Positions 38,757-49,743 of a DNA stretch of 64,000 nt are shown piece after piece. This stretch comes from Moringa oleifera (Eukaryota > Streptophyta > Magnoliopsida > Brassicales > Moringaceae). How positions within the stretch are numbered: position 1 is the first letter of the stretch; the number at the start of each line of letters is the position of its first letter. The DNA is taken from assembly GCA_021397835.1 (NCBI GenBank), contig JAJFZO010000882.1, positions 496,001-560,000 of the forward strand, given 5' to 3'. Under the pieces are notes generated by a model that saw only the letters and a program-made list of their open reading frames with translations, ran no database searches and was not told the DNA's origin. A program made the position numbers and the translations under genes.

Positions 38757-39456
38757 TCACCCACTAACAGCCAGAACCCCTGTTAATTCTTTCTTTATCA
38801 ACTTCAAAATGTCGATGACCTGGATGAGAACATTCACCTTTAACAGAGCAGTGTTTCTCAAAAAAATTCTGAAATAAGTTGAAGAAATGAAAGTTCTGCT
38901 TACCCCAGAGTACTGTTGCAAAACTGGTAAATGGTGCAGTAGAGTCATGTATATCTGCTGGAGTAGTCCTACAAGCATGTCTACTTGATTACCTAGCAGA
39001 TCCACCTAGATCTCATAAAAATAATTAGGAAAAGTAAATATAAGAACAACCACAAGGCCAAAAGGAAGATTTTGGGAGTAGTAAAATCAGACAATCACTA
39101 TGACCACTTGAAAGAATGAAACTAAACGGTTAGCTTAGTCTTAGCTGAGAACCTCTGTTTCAGCCTTGCTGAGATTCTCACATCTCCTGATAAAAGCCAT
39201 TCTGTACAGTGATTCCTGTTTTCTTAGCGAGGCAACAAGTTCAACAAGCTCATGTAACTGATGTTTGATCTTCTCCACCCTGCAAAAAATTAGGACAGCA
39301 GTTTGCTTAGGCTTAGTCCTCATGAGGTCCATTTGAATCCCAAAGTGTATATTAGATAACCTAGTAATTTTATTCCTACTCAATTTCTAGTTTTACTAAT
39401 CAATCAAATAAAATATATGAAACTTTAACATTTTGTCTAATATCACAACTACATTA

Positions 39457-39779
39457 CTCATAGGAGAAATGGGTATTTTTCATTTGTATGGAGAAGGTCT
39501 GACCCAAAAGAAAACAAGCTCAATTTCTAGGATGCAATGACAAGTAATAAATCTATATACTGCCTCAAAAGGAAGCTTCATCAATCTTCACAAAAATCAT
39601 GTCAACTGAGTTGAGGCGCCAGAGAGTGATTGAGGCACCAAAGAGTGATTGCCTTGGTCAAATAGAAAAGTACCTTGGAATAATCATCTCTAGTTTTTGA
39701 TATGCTGTGCACTCAAAATTACCAGGAATTTTGACCTTTTGGAGTTCACTTAGTGTGTGATTGGCAATGTTCGGAACAT
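39457..39779. repeat. duplicated block Y, copy 1 (323 bp)
   Basis: By eye identical, base for base, to 40194-40516. It spans an exon end, a splice donor (CCAAG|GTAC on the minus strand) and intron sequence of the WAP-like gene. Confidence 0.9.
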
Positions 39780-40056
39780 CTTTCATGGTTTCATCAAAGA
39801 CAATCCAACTTAGCTCTTCTCTTAAAAGGCTTTCCTTCTTATAATTTTCAGTACACTCATTCCACTCCTTATACATCTCCTGGACAAAGGCTGCATGCAC
39901 ATCCTCCCTTAAGGCGACTTCTACCCTTTCAACCTCTTGGAGTTCATTCAGTGTACGATTGGCAGTGTTCACAACATCTTTAATGGTCTCAATAAAGACA
40001 ATACAAGTTACCTCTTCTCTAAGGAGGCTTTCTGTCTTATAATTTTCTATGTACTC

Positions 40057-40195
40057 ATTCCACTCCTTATACATCTCCTGAGAGACGGCTGCATGCACCC
40101 TTACCTTTTCCACCCTTTGGAGTTCCCTCAGTGTGTGATTGGCAGTGTTCACAATGTCTTTAATGGTCTCGTAAGAGACAATCCAACTTATTTCT
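40057..40195. repeat. duplicated block X, copy 1 (139 bp)
   Basis: Identical by eye to 40595-40733 (offset 538 bp). Encodes VSYETIKDIVNTANHTLREL-type coiled-coil sequence on the minus strand. Confidence 0.9.
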
Positions 40196-40516
40196 CATAG
40201 GAGAAATGGGTATTTTTCATTTGTATGGAGAAGGTCTGACCCAAAAGAAAACAAGCTCAATTTCTAGGATGCAATGACAAGTAATAAATCTATATACTGC
40301 CTCAAAAGGAAGCTTCATCAATCTTCACAAAAATCATGTCAACTGAGTTGAGGCGCCAGAGAGTGATTGAGGCACCAAAGAGTGATTGCCTTGGTCAAAT
40401 AGAAAAGTACCTTGGAATAATCATCTCTAGTTTTTGATATGCTGTGCACTCAAAATTACCAGGAATTTTGACCTTTTGGAGTTCACTTAGTGTGTGATTG
40501 GCAATGTTCGGAACAT
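40194..40516. repeat. duplicated block Y, copy 2 (323 bp)
   Basis: Copy of 39457-39779 offset by 737 bp. Its left edge fuses directly to block X copy 1 at a 2-base overlap (CT), and its right edge leads into block W copy 1. Confidence 0.9.
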
Positions 40517-40525
40517 ATAAGACAA

Positions 40526-40584
40526 TACATCTTCTCTTAACGTGCCCTCTAAATCAGCCAGCAAGTCATCAGCTCAGTTGCCAA
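40526..40584. repeat. duplicated block W, copy 1 (59 bp)
   Basis: Copy of 40814-40870 with a 2-base insertion (CAGCTCAGTT against CAGCAGTT). On the minus strand it places a stop directly after block X copy 2. Confidence 0.85.
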
Positions 40585-40594
40585 ATTTTCTTTT

Positions 40595-40733
40595 ATTCCA
40601 CTCCTTATACATCTCCTGAGAGACGGCTGCATGCACCCTTACCTTTTCCACCCTTTGGAGTTCCCTCAGTGTGTGATTGGCAGTGTTCACAATGTCTTTA
40701 ATGGTCTCGTAAGAGACAATCCAACTTATTTCT
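40595..40733. repeat. duplicated block X, copy 2 (139 bp)
   Basis: The copy of 40057-40195 that is still joined in frame to the upstream WAP-like coding sequence. Confidence 0.9.
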
Positions 40734-40871
40734 TGTCCAAAAAGGCCTTCATCGTTATAGTTTTCTATGCACTCATTCCACTCCTTATGCATCTCCCTAA
40801 AGAGGGCTATAAGTACATCTTCTCTTAACGTGCCCTCTAAATCAGCCAGCAAGTCATCAGCAGTTGCCAAT

Positions 40872-42596
40872 TCACTTAATACCTATGAAGTGTATCTCTT
40901 CTAGTATTGCAGCTTTAATTCTGTCACTTTCAATTTTCTCATTCTGCTCATTTGCTATATCTTTGATAAAATTTTCATACATATCTTCCTTTACTAGGCT
41001 CCATAATTCATGACACTGCAACTCATGGTGAAATGCACTTACCAAGTCTTTCAAAAGAATCCTATGAGTATCTTCTAAGATCAACCTTTGCAAATTTGCA
41101 TCTTCTTCTTCTTGTTTCAGCATCGTTATTTCATTCTGCAGTTCTTCTTTTTCTCCATCTGAAACAGAACTCTCATGCATTATCTCACATACATCCTTTG
41201 AATTTTCCATGCCCAATTTATCTGTATTTGTTGTATAAAGTTGGGATGATGTGGTTGCTGTATAAGCTTCCTCCCTTTGTTCCTCTCCATCATCACCAAG
41301 ATTTTCGCATACTCTAGCATTCCATTGGATTATATTGTTCAATCTTGAGATAGTTTCTTCTATCATTCCTTTCCGGTTAACAATCTCTTTTCCTCTCTTG
41401 AAGGATGAACACTCTTTCTCACGAAGTTCTCTCTTCACCCCGCTAAGCTCTTTACTTTTTTCCTGGATAATAGACTCATGATTCTTTATCAACTTGGCAA
41501 CATAGTTGCCACCATCTTCCTCTGCCCTCTTTTCTTCTAGCTGCTTCATTTGTCCTTCAACCTCCATGGATAAACTGTCAAAACTATCATAGTTTTCCCC
41601 ATCTGATAAAGACTTTCCTCTAGTTGCGGTAGAACTCTTGCTAGAGGCCTCAGTGCCTTTCCCTTGCACCACAATCTGTTCTGCAAGATTCTCAAGCTCA
41701 CAGCGCAAGCATGCAAGCTCTTTCATCAAATCTGACAAATGCTCTCTCAAACGATGAGAAACTTGCTTCTCTTCCTTCCTCCTTTTCTCTTCAAAGTTCT
41801 GCTGAAAATCCTTCATAAGGCCTTTAACCAGGACAGCTAGTGTGTCTTTCTCAATTGCCCACCTCCATTTCTGCTCTATTGGACCCATCTCAGACAAGAA
41901 AAGAGCATTATACATTTTGTTGAAAGCAAGATCCAAAGTTCCCTTTAGATTATCAATATCTGAACCCATTCGCTCAATCTGTTGGCTATCGATTCCATGG
42001 TTCCTCTCTTCATCTATAAGCTCATAATCAGGCTCAAGCTTCTGTTTGATCTTCCATACCTGCTCATCAACTGAACTCTTCAACTCACAAATCTCATCTT
42101 CTCTATCCTCATCCTCGCTTTCACGATTGCTCATAATGAACTCCTCAACACTCTCACTCTTTGTTCTTTCAAGCTCGAGGTTAGCCCGTAAAGAAACCAA
42201 CTCTTTCTCCTTCACTTCCAATGCCTGCCTAAGTTTGATTTCAATTTCCATTCTCTCTATCAACTCCCTATCCTTCTCCGCTATTGCAGTTTCCGATTCC
42301 TTCAACCGTCCTTGAAGCCGGTCTCTGATTTCTGTCAAGTCGGAGAGCACCTCTGCGTGGCTGGTCTCAAGAACAAAGCTACCAGTCTCTTCTTGGACAA
42401 ACTTCAAACACCCTTCGAGCTGCATGACTGCCAATTCATAGAACTTCGATTTCTCATTCAACCGAGCGATGACACCCTCTTTCGATTTCAATTTTTCGTG
42501 GGCTTTCTCCATTGCGCAATGCACCATCCACATCATGATAGAATCTGTTATGGGGACTCTGAATCTGCCTTCCATTCCCCCGATGAAATTGTCCAT
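40872..42596 (-). CDS. WAP: WPP domain-associated protein, main coiled-coil exon
   Basis: Long coiled-coil protein, in known plants a partner of WPP-domain proteins at the nuclear envelope. This exon gives 574 residues from MDNFIGGMEGRFRVPITDSI. The motif MMWMVHCAMEKAHEKLKSKEG...KFYELAVMQLEGCLKFVQEE is the conserved N-terminus of the family. Heptad-rich stretches follow (RLQGRLKESETAIAEKDREL, EVKEKELVSLRANLELERTK). The frame ends in TGA at 40872 just after AAILEEIHFI. The next recognisable coding sequence (LSELATADDLLADLEG) is one base out of frame, so either a frameshift has occurred or an unusually short intron is used. See the entry for the 3' part. Confidence 0.85.
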   Translation of the reverse strand: MDNFIGGMEGRFRVPITDSIMMWMVHCAMEKAHEKLKSKEGVIARLNEKSKFYELAVMQLEGCLKFVQEETGSFVLETSHAEVLSDLTEIRDRLQGRLKESETAIAEKDRELIERMEIEIKLRQALEVKEKELVSLRANLELERTKSESVEEFIMSNRESEDEDREDEICELKSSVDEQVWKIKQKLEPDYELIDEERNHGIDSQQIERMGSDIDNLKGTLDLAFNKMYNALFLSEMGPIEQKWRWAIEKDTLAVLVKGLMKDFQQNFEEKRRKEEKQVSHRLREHLSDLMKELACLRCELENLAEQIVVQGKGTEASSKSSTATRGKSLSDGENYDSFDSLSMEVEGQMKQLEEKRAEEDGGNYVAKLIKNHESIIQEKSKELSGVKRELREKECSSFKRGKEIVNRKGMIEETISRLNNIIQWNARVCENLGDDGEEQREEAYTATTSSQLYTTNTDKLGMENSKDVCEIMHESSVSDGEKEELQNEITMLKQEEEDANLQRLILEDTHRILLKDLVSAFHHELQCHELWSLVKEDMYENFIKDIANEQNEKIESDRIKAAILEEIHFIGIK

Positions 42597-42719
42597 CTCG
42601 GCAAACGAAGAACTACGACTACAGAGAAAACAGAAGGTTTAAGATGAAAATACAATCTGGGTAATCTTGTATCTTCGATCCTTGAGCATGGAAGAGATTT
42701 CTGCAGTGAATGATAGAGA

Positions 42720-42950
42720 TCAGTGGTGTAGAAGAAGATGACAATGTTCTGCGAAGGATGGTGAAGTCTCCATTCCTGTTCTCCTGCAAAAGTGGGTGAT
42801 CTGACTGACCCATTCTAAGATGTTACAGTGTCGACATATATCCCTCATGAGCTCCTCTCTCTCTCTCTCAGAGTCAACTGTTTTCCATGCATGCAGCTTA
42901 GCTTCATCTTCCATGAGAATATGCACATGAAGTATATATACTTGAAATTG
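42720..42950 (-). promoter_or_regulatory. leader/promoter side of the WAP-like gene with an upstream open frame
   Basis: On the minus strand an ATG near 42911 opens a short frame (MEDEAKLHAWKTVDSERERE...). It ends before the WAP start, not in frame with it as far as I can see. I do not recognise the peptide. It could be an upstream ORF in the leader. Beyond about 42950 the DNA is strongly AT-rich. Confidence 0.3.
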
Positions 42951-44260
42951 TGATACATTTTTTAAAAAATTAAAATAATATTTTTATAATTTATGATATT
43001 AATATAAAAATTTTAAAAATAAAATAAGGATTTCAATAATTTATTATATTATTCTTTATCATAATTTTTTCATAAATTTAATATAATTTTTATCAACAAA
43101 AAATCTTAATTTATAATAAAAATGGGAACATAAAAAAAAAAAAAACTTGTTGATAATGTGAAAAATTTTATATTTTCATTTTCATCTCATTCATTGTAAT
43201 CTAATTTAATGTGATTAGTTATAATAATTTAATTTTATTTAATTTTCTAATAAACTAACATGTGATATTAAAATAAGATCGTTGTTTAATCTATATATTA
43301 AAGATAACAACCTAATGATAAAATAATATTTATCTAATGTATATGGAGGGTGTATGCCTTATCATATTAGTCTTGTTGTGGCTGCCATTCAATAAATGTG
43401 ATTCAACTTCAGGGCTAATTCGTCACTTAGAAAACAATTAAATAATTATTACAGTAAAGGTCATACTCTTACCAAAAGAGTAAATTTTTAATAATAAATA
43501 AAGGAATAAAATTTATTTAAAATTTTAAATTATTTTTTATTAAATTAAAATTTAATATTACAAAAAATAATGAATTGAATATTCATTTATTAATTTATTT
43601 TTTAAATTTTTAAAATTATATTTTAATATTAAAAATAAATATCAATATTTGATAAAATAAAAATTTTATAAAATTTTGATATTTATTTTGTATTATCAAT
43701 TAAATTATTATGTTTAAAAAATACAATTTTAGTTTTAATATATCAATTTAATTTAAATTAAATTTATTAAAAATTAAAATTTTTTTACAACTAATTTTTG
43801 CTTGAAAATTTTTATAAATATAAAAAAAATTAAATCTACGATAATAAAAAAAATTTAAATCTTTTGAATATTAAAATTTTTTTTATATATCTATGTTATT
43901 AAAAATTTTAAAAAATTACAATAAATATATCTTATAATAAAAATATTCAAATTTAATGAATAAATCAAAATAAAAATAAATCATTCACTTAAATTCTTTT
44001 TAAGATATTTCAACAACAAAAAATATTTTTATTTTTTAATTATTTAAATTAAAATTTAATTTTTTTGAATTAATAAATTAAAATTTAATTTATTAACTTT
44101 TAAATAAAAAAATTTAATTAATAACAGTCAACATAATTTTTTTAAAGATTTTTATTAGTTTATAAAATATTTTAAAATATATATATTTATATTAAATACA
44201 TGTGGTCCCAATGAATTTATCCTTTCAAATTTAAGAAGATTAGTTTATTTTTTATTCAAC
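42951..44260. other. AT-rich intergenic spacer
   Basis: Mostly A/T runs. No coding sequence, RNA gene or transposon ends seen. Confidence 0.6.
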
Positions 44261-44401
44261 CATCCACATGGCACCACGCCACTGGTTTACAGTGACAACA
44301 CACACAATTGGTCTTGCCATCTACAGCAAATTACTCTCTATTGACAAGCTGGTAAGTAATAAGATTATTTTAAGTAATAAGCGTTCGGCTGCCGGCCACC
44401 A

Positions 44402-45388
44402 TCAGCGGCCGCTGCCAGTCTCATTCTTGGCGGCGGTCTCAGCTCGGCTCTTAAGCCACTCCACCATCTCCCCGAAAACCATGTCCACGTCCTCCTCCGG
44501 CTCTCCCACCAACTGATGCCACATCCCAGGGTAAATCTTGATCGTCTTATCCACACTCGAGGCGCGTCGATGGAGCTCCTCCACGCACGCTGGGTCGCAG
44601 ACGACGTCTTCTGCGCCGTGCACGATCAGCAGCGGCACCTCCACCTGCTCGAACTTCTGTTGCAGGTCCTTGCACACCCGCACCAGCTCGTAAGCGGTGG
44701 CAGCGCGTGGCCTCGCTAGGGGTCGTCTGGGGCTCGATATAACCAGTTTCCTCTTCCATGGCTCCTTGAACGACACATCCGGAATGGAACCTCGCGTCGG
44801 AATCACGCGCCAAGTGGGGATCAAGGCCGCGGCTACGAACAAGAGATGCTCCAGCGGCCAAGGTGGCTTGAACTTGTCGCTTATCCCGCACATGGCGCCG
44901 TTGAGAACAAGCCCGTCCCACGTGCCCCGCTGGCGGAGCGTGATGTAGAGCGCAATGGCGCCACCGAGAGACTCAGAGTACAGGAACGAGGGCAGGCCGG
45001 GTGCGTGGCGCGACCGGAAGCCGTCGAAGAAGTTAATGCAGTCGTCGATGACGGGATTGATGTCAGGAATGTGGGCGATGAGGCCGTCAGAGAAGCCATG
45101 GCCCTGGTGGTCGATGGCACACGTGGCGAACCCTGATTTGGCAAAGAGGATGGCGGTAAGCTGAATGACCCAGCTAGACTCACCTGTAAAACCATGGACA
45201 ACGGCCACCGTGCCGATGGGTCGGGCGGGAGGCAGTGGAAGCCACCACTGGGTAAAAAGCTTAAGACCACGCGGGTTAGTCACAAATTCGGAAGAGTGAC
45301 TCACCGAGTGGCGGGCGTAGAACTCTTCCGCGCTGAGCGAACCAAAAGGGCTCTGCTCGTTGGCCTCCGCCACCGGGTGCAGAGGCAT
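44402..45388 (-). CDS. alpha/beta hydrolase, monoacylglycerol lipase / caffeoylshikimate esterase type
   Basis: Single-exon 328-residue serine hydrolase, cytosolic or peripheral membrane by the lack of a signal peptide. Seen: the oxyanion loop HGFTGESS (65-72), DHQGHGFSDG (93-102), the nucleophile elbow YSESLGG with Ser 140, Asp 261 in HGAEDVVCDP, and His 291 in MWHQL. The elbow is SxSxG rather than GxSxG, a Ser for the first Gly. The family includes both monoacylglycerol lipases and caffeoylshikimate esterase of lignin synthesis, and sequence alone does not decide the substrate. The codons are GC-rich compared with the neighbours. The start ATG is the first in frame and is preceded by a GA repeat in the leader. 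Confidence 0.92.
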   Translation of the reverse strand: MPLHPVAEANEQSPFGSLSAEEFYARHSVSHSSEFVTNPRGLKLFTQWWLPLPPARPIGTVAVVHGFTGESSWVIQLTAILFAKSGFATCAIDHQGHGFSDGLIAHIPDINPVIDDCINFFDGFRSRHAPGLPSFLYSESLGGAIALYITLRQRGTWDGLVLNGAMCGISDKFKPPWPLEHLLFVAAALIPTWRVIPTRGSIPDVSFKEPWKRKLVISSPRRPLARPRAATAYELVRVCKDLQQKFEQVEVPLLIVHGAEDVVCDPACVEELHRRASSVDKTIKIYPGMWHQLVGEPEEDVDMVFGEMVEWLKSRAETAAKNETGSGR

Positions 45389-45448
45389 CCTGTCGCACTA
45401 AAATACGCCGAACGATGGGAAACAAAACCACCAAAGAAACACACAGAG

Positions 45449-45450
45449 GG

Positions 45451-45487
<37 letters not shown>
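45449..45487. repeat. GA microsatellite in the hydrolase leader
   Basis: A (GA)n run of about 30 bases starting about 60 bp upstream of the hydrolase ATG on the minus strand. Confidence 0.9.
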
Positions 45488-46585
45488 TGACTGTGGTGAC
45501 CTCAGTGGAACGTTGAGAGACTTAAAAGGGTATGGCTAGCGTAGTGGGCTCTGGTGCGAAATGGAAACAGTGTGACAAGTCTTAAGTACTTTCCTAAACT
45601 GTCAGCAATCCTGAATTAGGATCTTAATCCATCCATTACCAAACATTGGTTAAAGTGCTGACAAGGAGGAGGCTTGTTGGGATTATTCAATGAGACGGAT
45701 GGAGTTGTTGGCATAGCCAAACAAATCTCCCCTGCTGTCTGCTCTTATTTATTGTGTCTGCTTTCCTACCACCACAACTATGTCCAATGCCCCAGGCCTA
45801 GAGATCTTTTGGACTTTAGTTGAGAAGATATTTTGATATTTAATTTTGAGTCTTTTACCTCCCTCACATTCTCACTGCATTCAAATTGCTGCATATAAAT
45901 TCAAAGCTAAATCAAATCAATTAAATAAAATCTCAGTTGTTCAAGATTTATCAATATCAGATCTGTCGAGAAATGGCTACCCTGAGATCAAATCTTTTGA
46001 AAAATAACCAATTTGATCTCATTCAAAAATGGTATCTCTACATTACTAATTAGAAATAACATTCTCACTCAATTAAAATGTTGTATATAAATTAGCCGTC
46101 CTAGAGCAAGTCAAATCAAATAATTGATTATCAAAATAAAATAAAATAAAAAATAAATATCGCATGTAAACATTAATATTTATGGAAATCACACGTTCAG
46201 TAGCATAAATATGATGATTTTGAGTTTACTTGTAAATGGCTATATACCCAGAACTTCGGTTTATCACATTGGCCAGCCATAACACGACAAGTCAGTTTGC
46301 ATTATCATCCCTGCAAATAGAAACTGCAGCAAAATCACAAGATCAAAAGGTAGAGCAAGAAATGCAATACAGGGACACTGATCTTCTAGCGTTTACCCTC
46401 TTGAGATAAACCAAGCCATTTACAGTTTAAGATACCAATAAATTGTAGATCTCGACAATATAACAATTTGGAATCACATAATTTATAATCCTAACAGAAG
46501 GAAATACTGAATGTTGTTAATCACTTCCAATCTGTACAATCTTGTCATTTGCAAATCAATGACCAAATGCCTGCCAAATACTGCA
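45488..46585. other. intergenic: hydrolase promoter and 3' UTR of the small Cys-cluster gene
   Basis: Moderately AT-rich; no further gene recognised. The part nearest 46585 is presumably the 3' UTR of the 91-residue protein gene. Confidence 0.45.
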
Positions 46586-48772
46586 TCAGTTGTCTTCTTC
46601 ATCACCACCCCAAGCTGAAAGAGGACAGCCTTGATATCAGATCACTAAATCCTAACTCAGGAATTTTAACATATCAATCAATAATATTCAGATCATTAAT
46701 AAATTTGAGTCGGGGATTACTCAGTAACAAAGAAGAAGAAAGAGGATACAAAATGTGCACAGTTATACAATTTAATGGTACACTTGCAAGTGGGGTTGAC
46801 AAATGATAAAATTGCTTGTAGATACAATTATGTAACCAAAAGCAAAGGAGCAAAAGTTTCTTGTAAGTGAATGCCAAGAGAGAAAATTCTGAATAACTCT
46901 CTTGAATTTTGGGTTTATGCACTTAACTCCCCTACCACCAACACAAAGCAACCTTTATTTTAGGTGCAGTCCTTTCATCCTTATAGTCCTTCACCAGCAG
47001 GCAACCATAGTTCACCATTCCATCTTATGGTTTTCACTAAAGATTACTGCTCAAACTATCCTCAATTCGTTTTGGATGGTCATCATAGCAATTAATACTA
47101 CTTTGCATATTCTAATTTAAAATACAATAATAAAAAAAAAAGGCTACATAGAATTAGTGGAGAAAGAACACGAATATGGTACGCCATCTCACAACCCCTG
47201 AAATGCAGAGAATCCTAGAGGATATCCCCTACAGCATCTTCTCTCTTTTTGTTTCCGTTTTTTGGTTGGGAGGGGCGCGGGTTGGTGTAACTTACTTGAT
47301 TTCTGCATGTCTTAAACAGCACTTACTTTCATAGCTGTATCAAAATTATCAACACTCGCACTAGAATCCTACACACAAATATGATCCGAACACAGCCAAC
47401 TTAAGAAGGCGATCTTCTTGGAATTGTCCATTTTCAAACATCATCAGCAACAACGTGATAACTCTTAATAAATTATAGGTACCTGAGCTCTTAACCTTTG
47501 TTCAAGGTATTGACACTGGAAACACATTTTATTTAAAAATCACTACCGAAAAGCATGAATCATACTTAGTCCAATTTTTCTTCCTTTTCTCAATCATTGT
47601 GATGAATTTGATACCCGTAGACAAGTTTTCTTAACATAACCCATCTCTTAAGGACTTAAACTTTTGGATAGAAGTTTCAAGGTATCCATTTTCAGACAGA
47701 AATCTCATACACTCAACTGCACTTATTCAAGTAAAAAAAAAATTAAATCTTTAAGATTTCAAACATTAAACTGAACTCTAAAGTGACAATTAAATTACAC
47801 CCATAGAGCCAAATCATATTAGTGCATTAAATATTATTCAGAAAGCACCCGGAACTTTTTCACAAACTTTCACGATTTCCAACATTGGCAGCAATATCTA
47901 GAAGATGCAAGGGAAGTGTTCCTTAACATTTTAGCCACACAAGAAGTGAAACTCTACTAACTATTTACAGGTTTTACAGAGTTCACTATTTGGTTGACAC
48001 AAAAAATCAAACAATGATTAACTTATTTTTTCTTACACCCTTCCTGGGGTCAAATGTTTTCCCCAGATAGCACCTTCTCTTCACCTTTATTTTTTCTCCT
48101 CACTCCTACGCAATAAAATCAGTTTAATCTATTTGGAGATAGTTCCTTTGTTGCATAGATATAGGGCTCATTTTTATCCCTATGGTCATACACATGAAAT
48201 ACTAAAATTTTATAATTCTATCAGTCAACAGCTTTTACATCTTTCCTGCTTATGAAGCATTAGAGGATCAAGTGTATTAACAGAGACCCATATAGGCGAA
48301 CCTCAATTCCATTATAAAGTTTGGACGAAATCCAAAGAAACCTAAAATTATGTAACAGCAAAGTAACACTTAAGGCAAGAAAGTGCCATTGAATCAAACA
48401 CTTTGTTTCAACATTTCAAGCAAAGAACAAATTAAGATCACATGCAACAAAAGCCCATGTAGAAGAACCCAAATACAATTCAGAAATGAAGTACAAACAG
48501 AACATAGGTACAGATATAGAAGTACCTCCACAGCAGAAACAACAGCAGAAAGAGAAGATGAATAGCATCTCCCTCCAAATACAGACAGGCCCCGCAAGAT
48601 TATCTGAAGAGGATTCAGGTGGAACTTTTTCATTTCCTTCTTCATTCAAGAGTTTCTCCTTATTGCTCTTCGCTTTCTCTTCGCGCTTCATCAAACGAAG
48701 GTTCCAATCCAGTTTCTTCACATGAGCATAGTTGAATGAATCCCTTAATTTCTGTGATGGCCATAGATGCAT
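46586..48772 (-). CDS. small protein with C-terminal Cys cluster (91 aa), function unknown
   Basis: Exons 48526-48772 and 46586-46614 join in phase (phase 1) across a 1911 bp intron. The protein opens MHLWPSQKLRDSFNYAHVKK and continues LDWNLRLMKREEKAK, a basic amphipathic stretch. An acidic/Ser-rich linker follows, and the hydrophobic Cys-rich segment EMLFIFSFCCCFCCGAWGGD, then EEDN at the end. The last exon codes for only nine residues. I recall small plant proteins with a MxxWPSLKLRDSFK-like start and CCxCC tail, but I cannot name the family. The Cys run next to a hydrophobic stretch suggests membrane attachment, perhaps by acylation; this is inference. Both splice sites fit GT-AG. Confidence 0.65.
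46615..48525 (-). other. intron of the 91-residue protein gene
   Basis: Donor GTACTT at 48525 and acceptor CTTTCAG at about 46615 on the minus strand. No other gene recognised inside. Confidence 0.6.
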
Positions 48773-49743
48773 CTTTTCCTCTCCGTCTCTTCCTTTCTGC
48801 CCCTCTCTCTCTCTCTCTGGTATTCGGTCTTCGATATGTCGATGACGAGAGTCAAGAAGGAAGTCAAACACAAAGAAGATCCTTACTACGACGCCGTTTT
48901 CTTGTTAAGTTGGATAATCCGGCCGTATTTCACCTTAACAAATCTTATAAATATTTGAAAAACAGTAAAACAGTTTTTTTGCAGTAATATATATCTTTAA
49001 AAATCATATCAATTTTCTTCTTAACATCGGAGAAAATATTTTTTTATTAGACCCGTTTTTAATTCTGAGTCCGATAAGTCTAATTTGACCCGAATTTTTA
49101 AACCCATCTACAAAAAGGGTCGTTTAAATCGAAGTTTCGGGTTCAATAGTAACCAATCGCAGGCTTTGCCCAGCAAGATATCAGAAGATCTGCAACGTTG
49201 GGTTACGGGTTCAGCCCTTCAACAACCCGGCCCAAAACAAGAAAACATCAATTAAAGGAAAATTAAAATTAAAAAATGGCAACTTTATTATTCCCTTTAT
49301 AAATAAGAATCTTATGCTGTGATATTATGTTAATATTTTCATAATTTATTATCTAAATATAAAAAATAAGTTAATCATTAAATATGTTAATATCTTTTTA
49401 AAAATTTAAGATAGTTTAGATCAATATAAGAACATTATAATCAATTAATGAAAATCATTGAAATATAGAGTTGGTCATTTCAAAATTTCATTTTGAGATT
49501 AAAGAAAAGAAACAAATAAGTACTAATTAATTACCCTTTTTTTAGGGTAAAATTTTAATTTAAGTGGGTTTGTCCTCCCCCTTTTTCTCTATTTTTCTAT
49601 AATTTTTACAACATATACACAAAATTGCTATCAAATATGTGCCCAAGTGAAGTGTATCAACTTCAACATCCACCAATTGTCAATTAGCAGAGGAAGAAGA
49701 TGATGAACATGAGGGAAAAACACGAAAAAAAAACAAAAGCAAA
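48773..49743. other. intergenic spacer
   Basis: The first 100-150 bp are the leader/promoter side of the 91-residue gene, with a CT run at about 48802-48820. The rest is AT-rich, and no gene was seen. Confidence 0.45.

Larger units (their letters stand above)
38757..40870 (-). pseudogene. rearranged 3' part of the WPP domain-associated protein gene
   Basis: Coding pieces continue the family. 40595-40870 reads ATADDLLADLEGTLREDVLI then EMHKEWNECIENY...EISWIVSYETIKDIVNTANH. It runs into a stop (NKRKFGN, then TGA) in a duplicated block. 39674-40190 carries two more units of the roughly 60-residue motif (QEMYKEWNE.IENYK.ESLLREE). Exons 39153-39279 (KHQLHELVELVASLRKQES), 38904-39005 (LLGNQVDMLVGLLQQIYMTL) and 38757-38819 (VIDILKLIKKELTG) end the gene with good splice signals. 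The break comes from an insertion of about 538 bp made of copies of neighbouring sequence. Without it, 40595-40870 would run on into 40056 in frame. As shown, the full product cannot be made. Confidence 0.7.
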
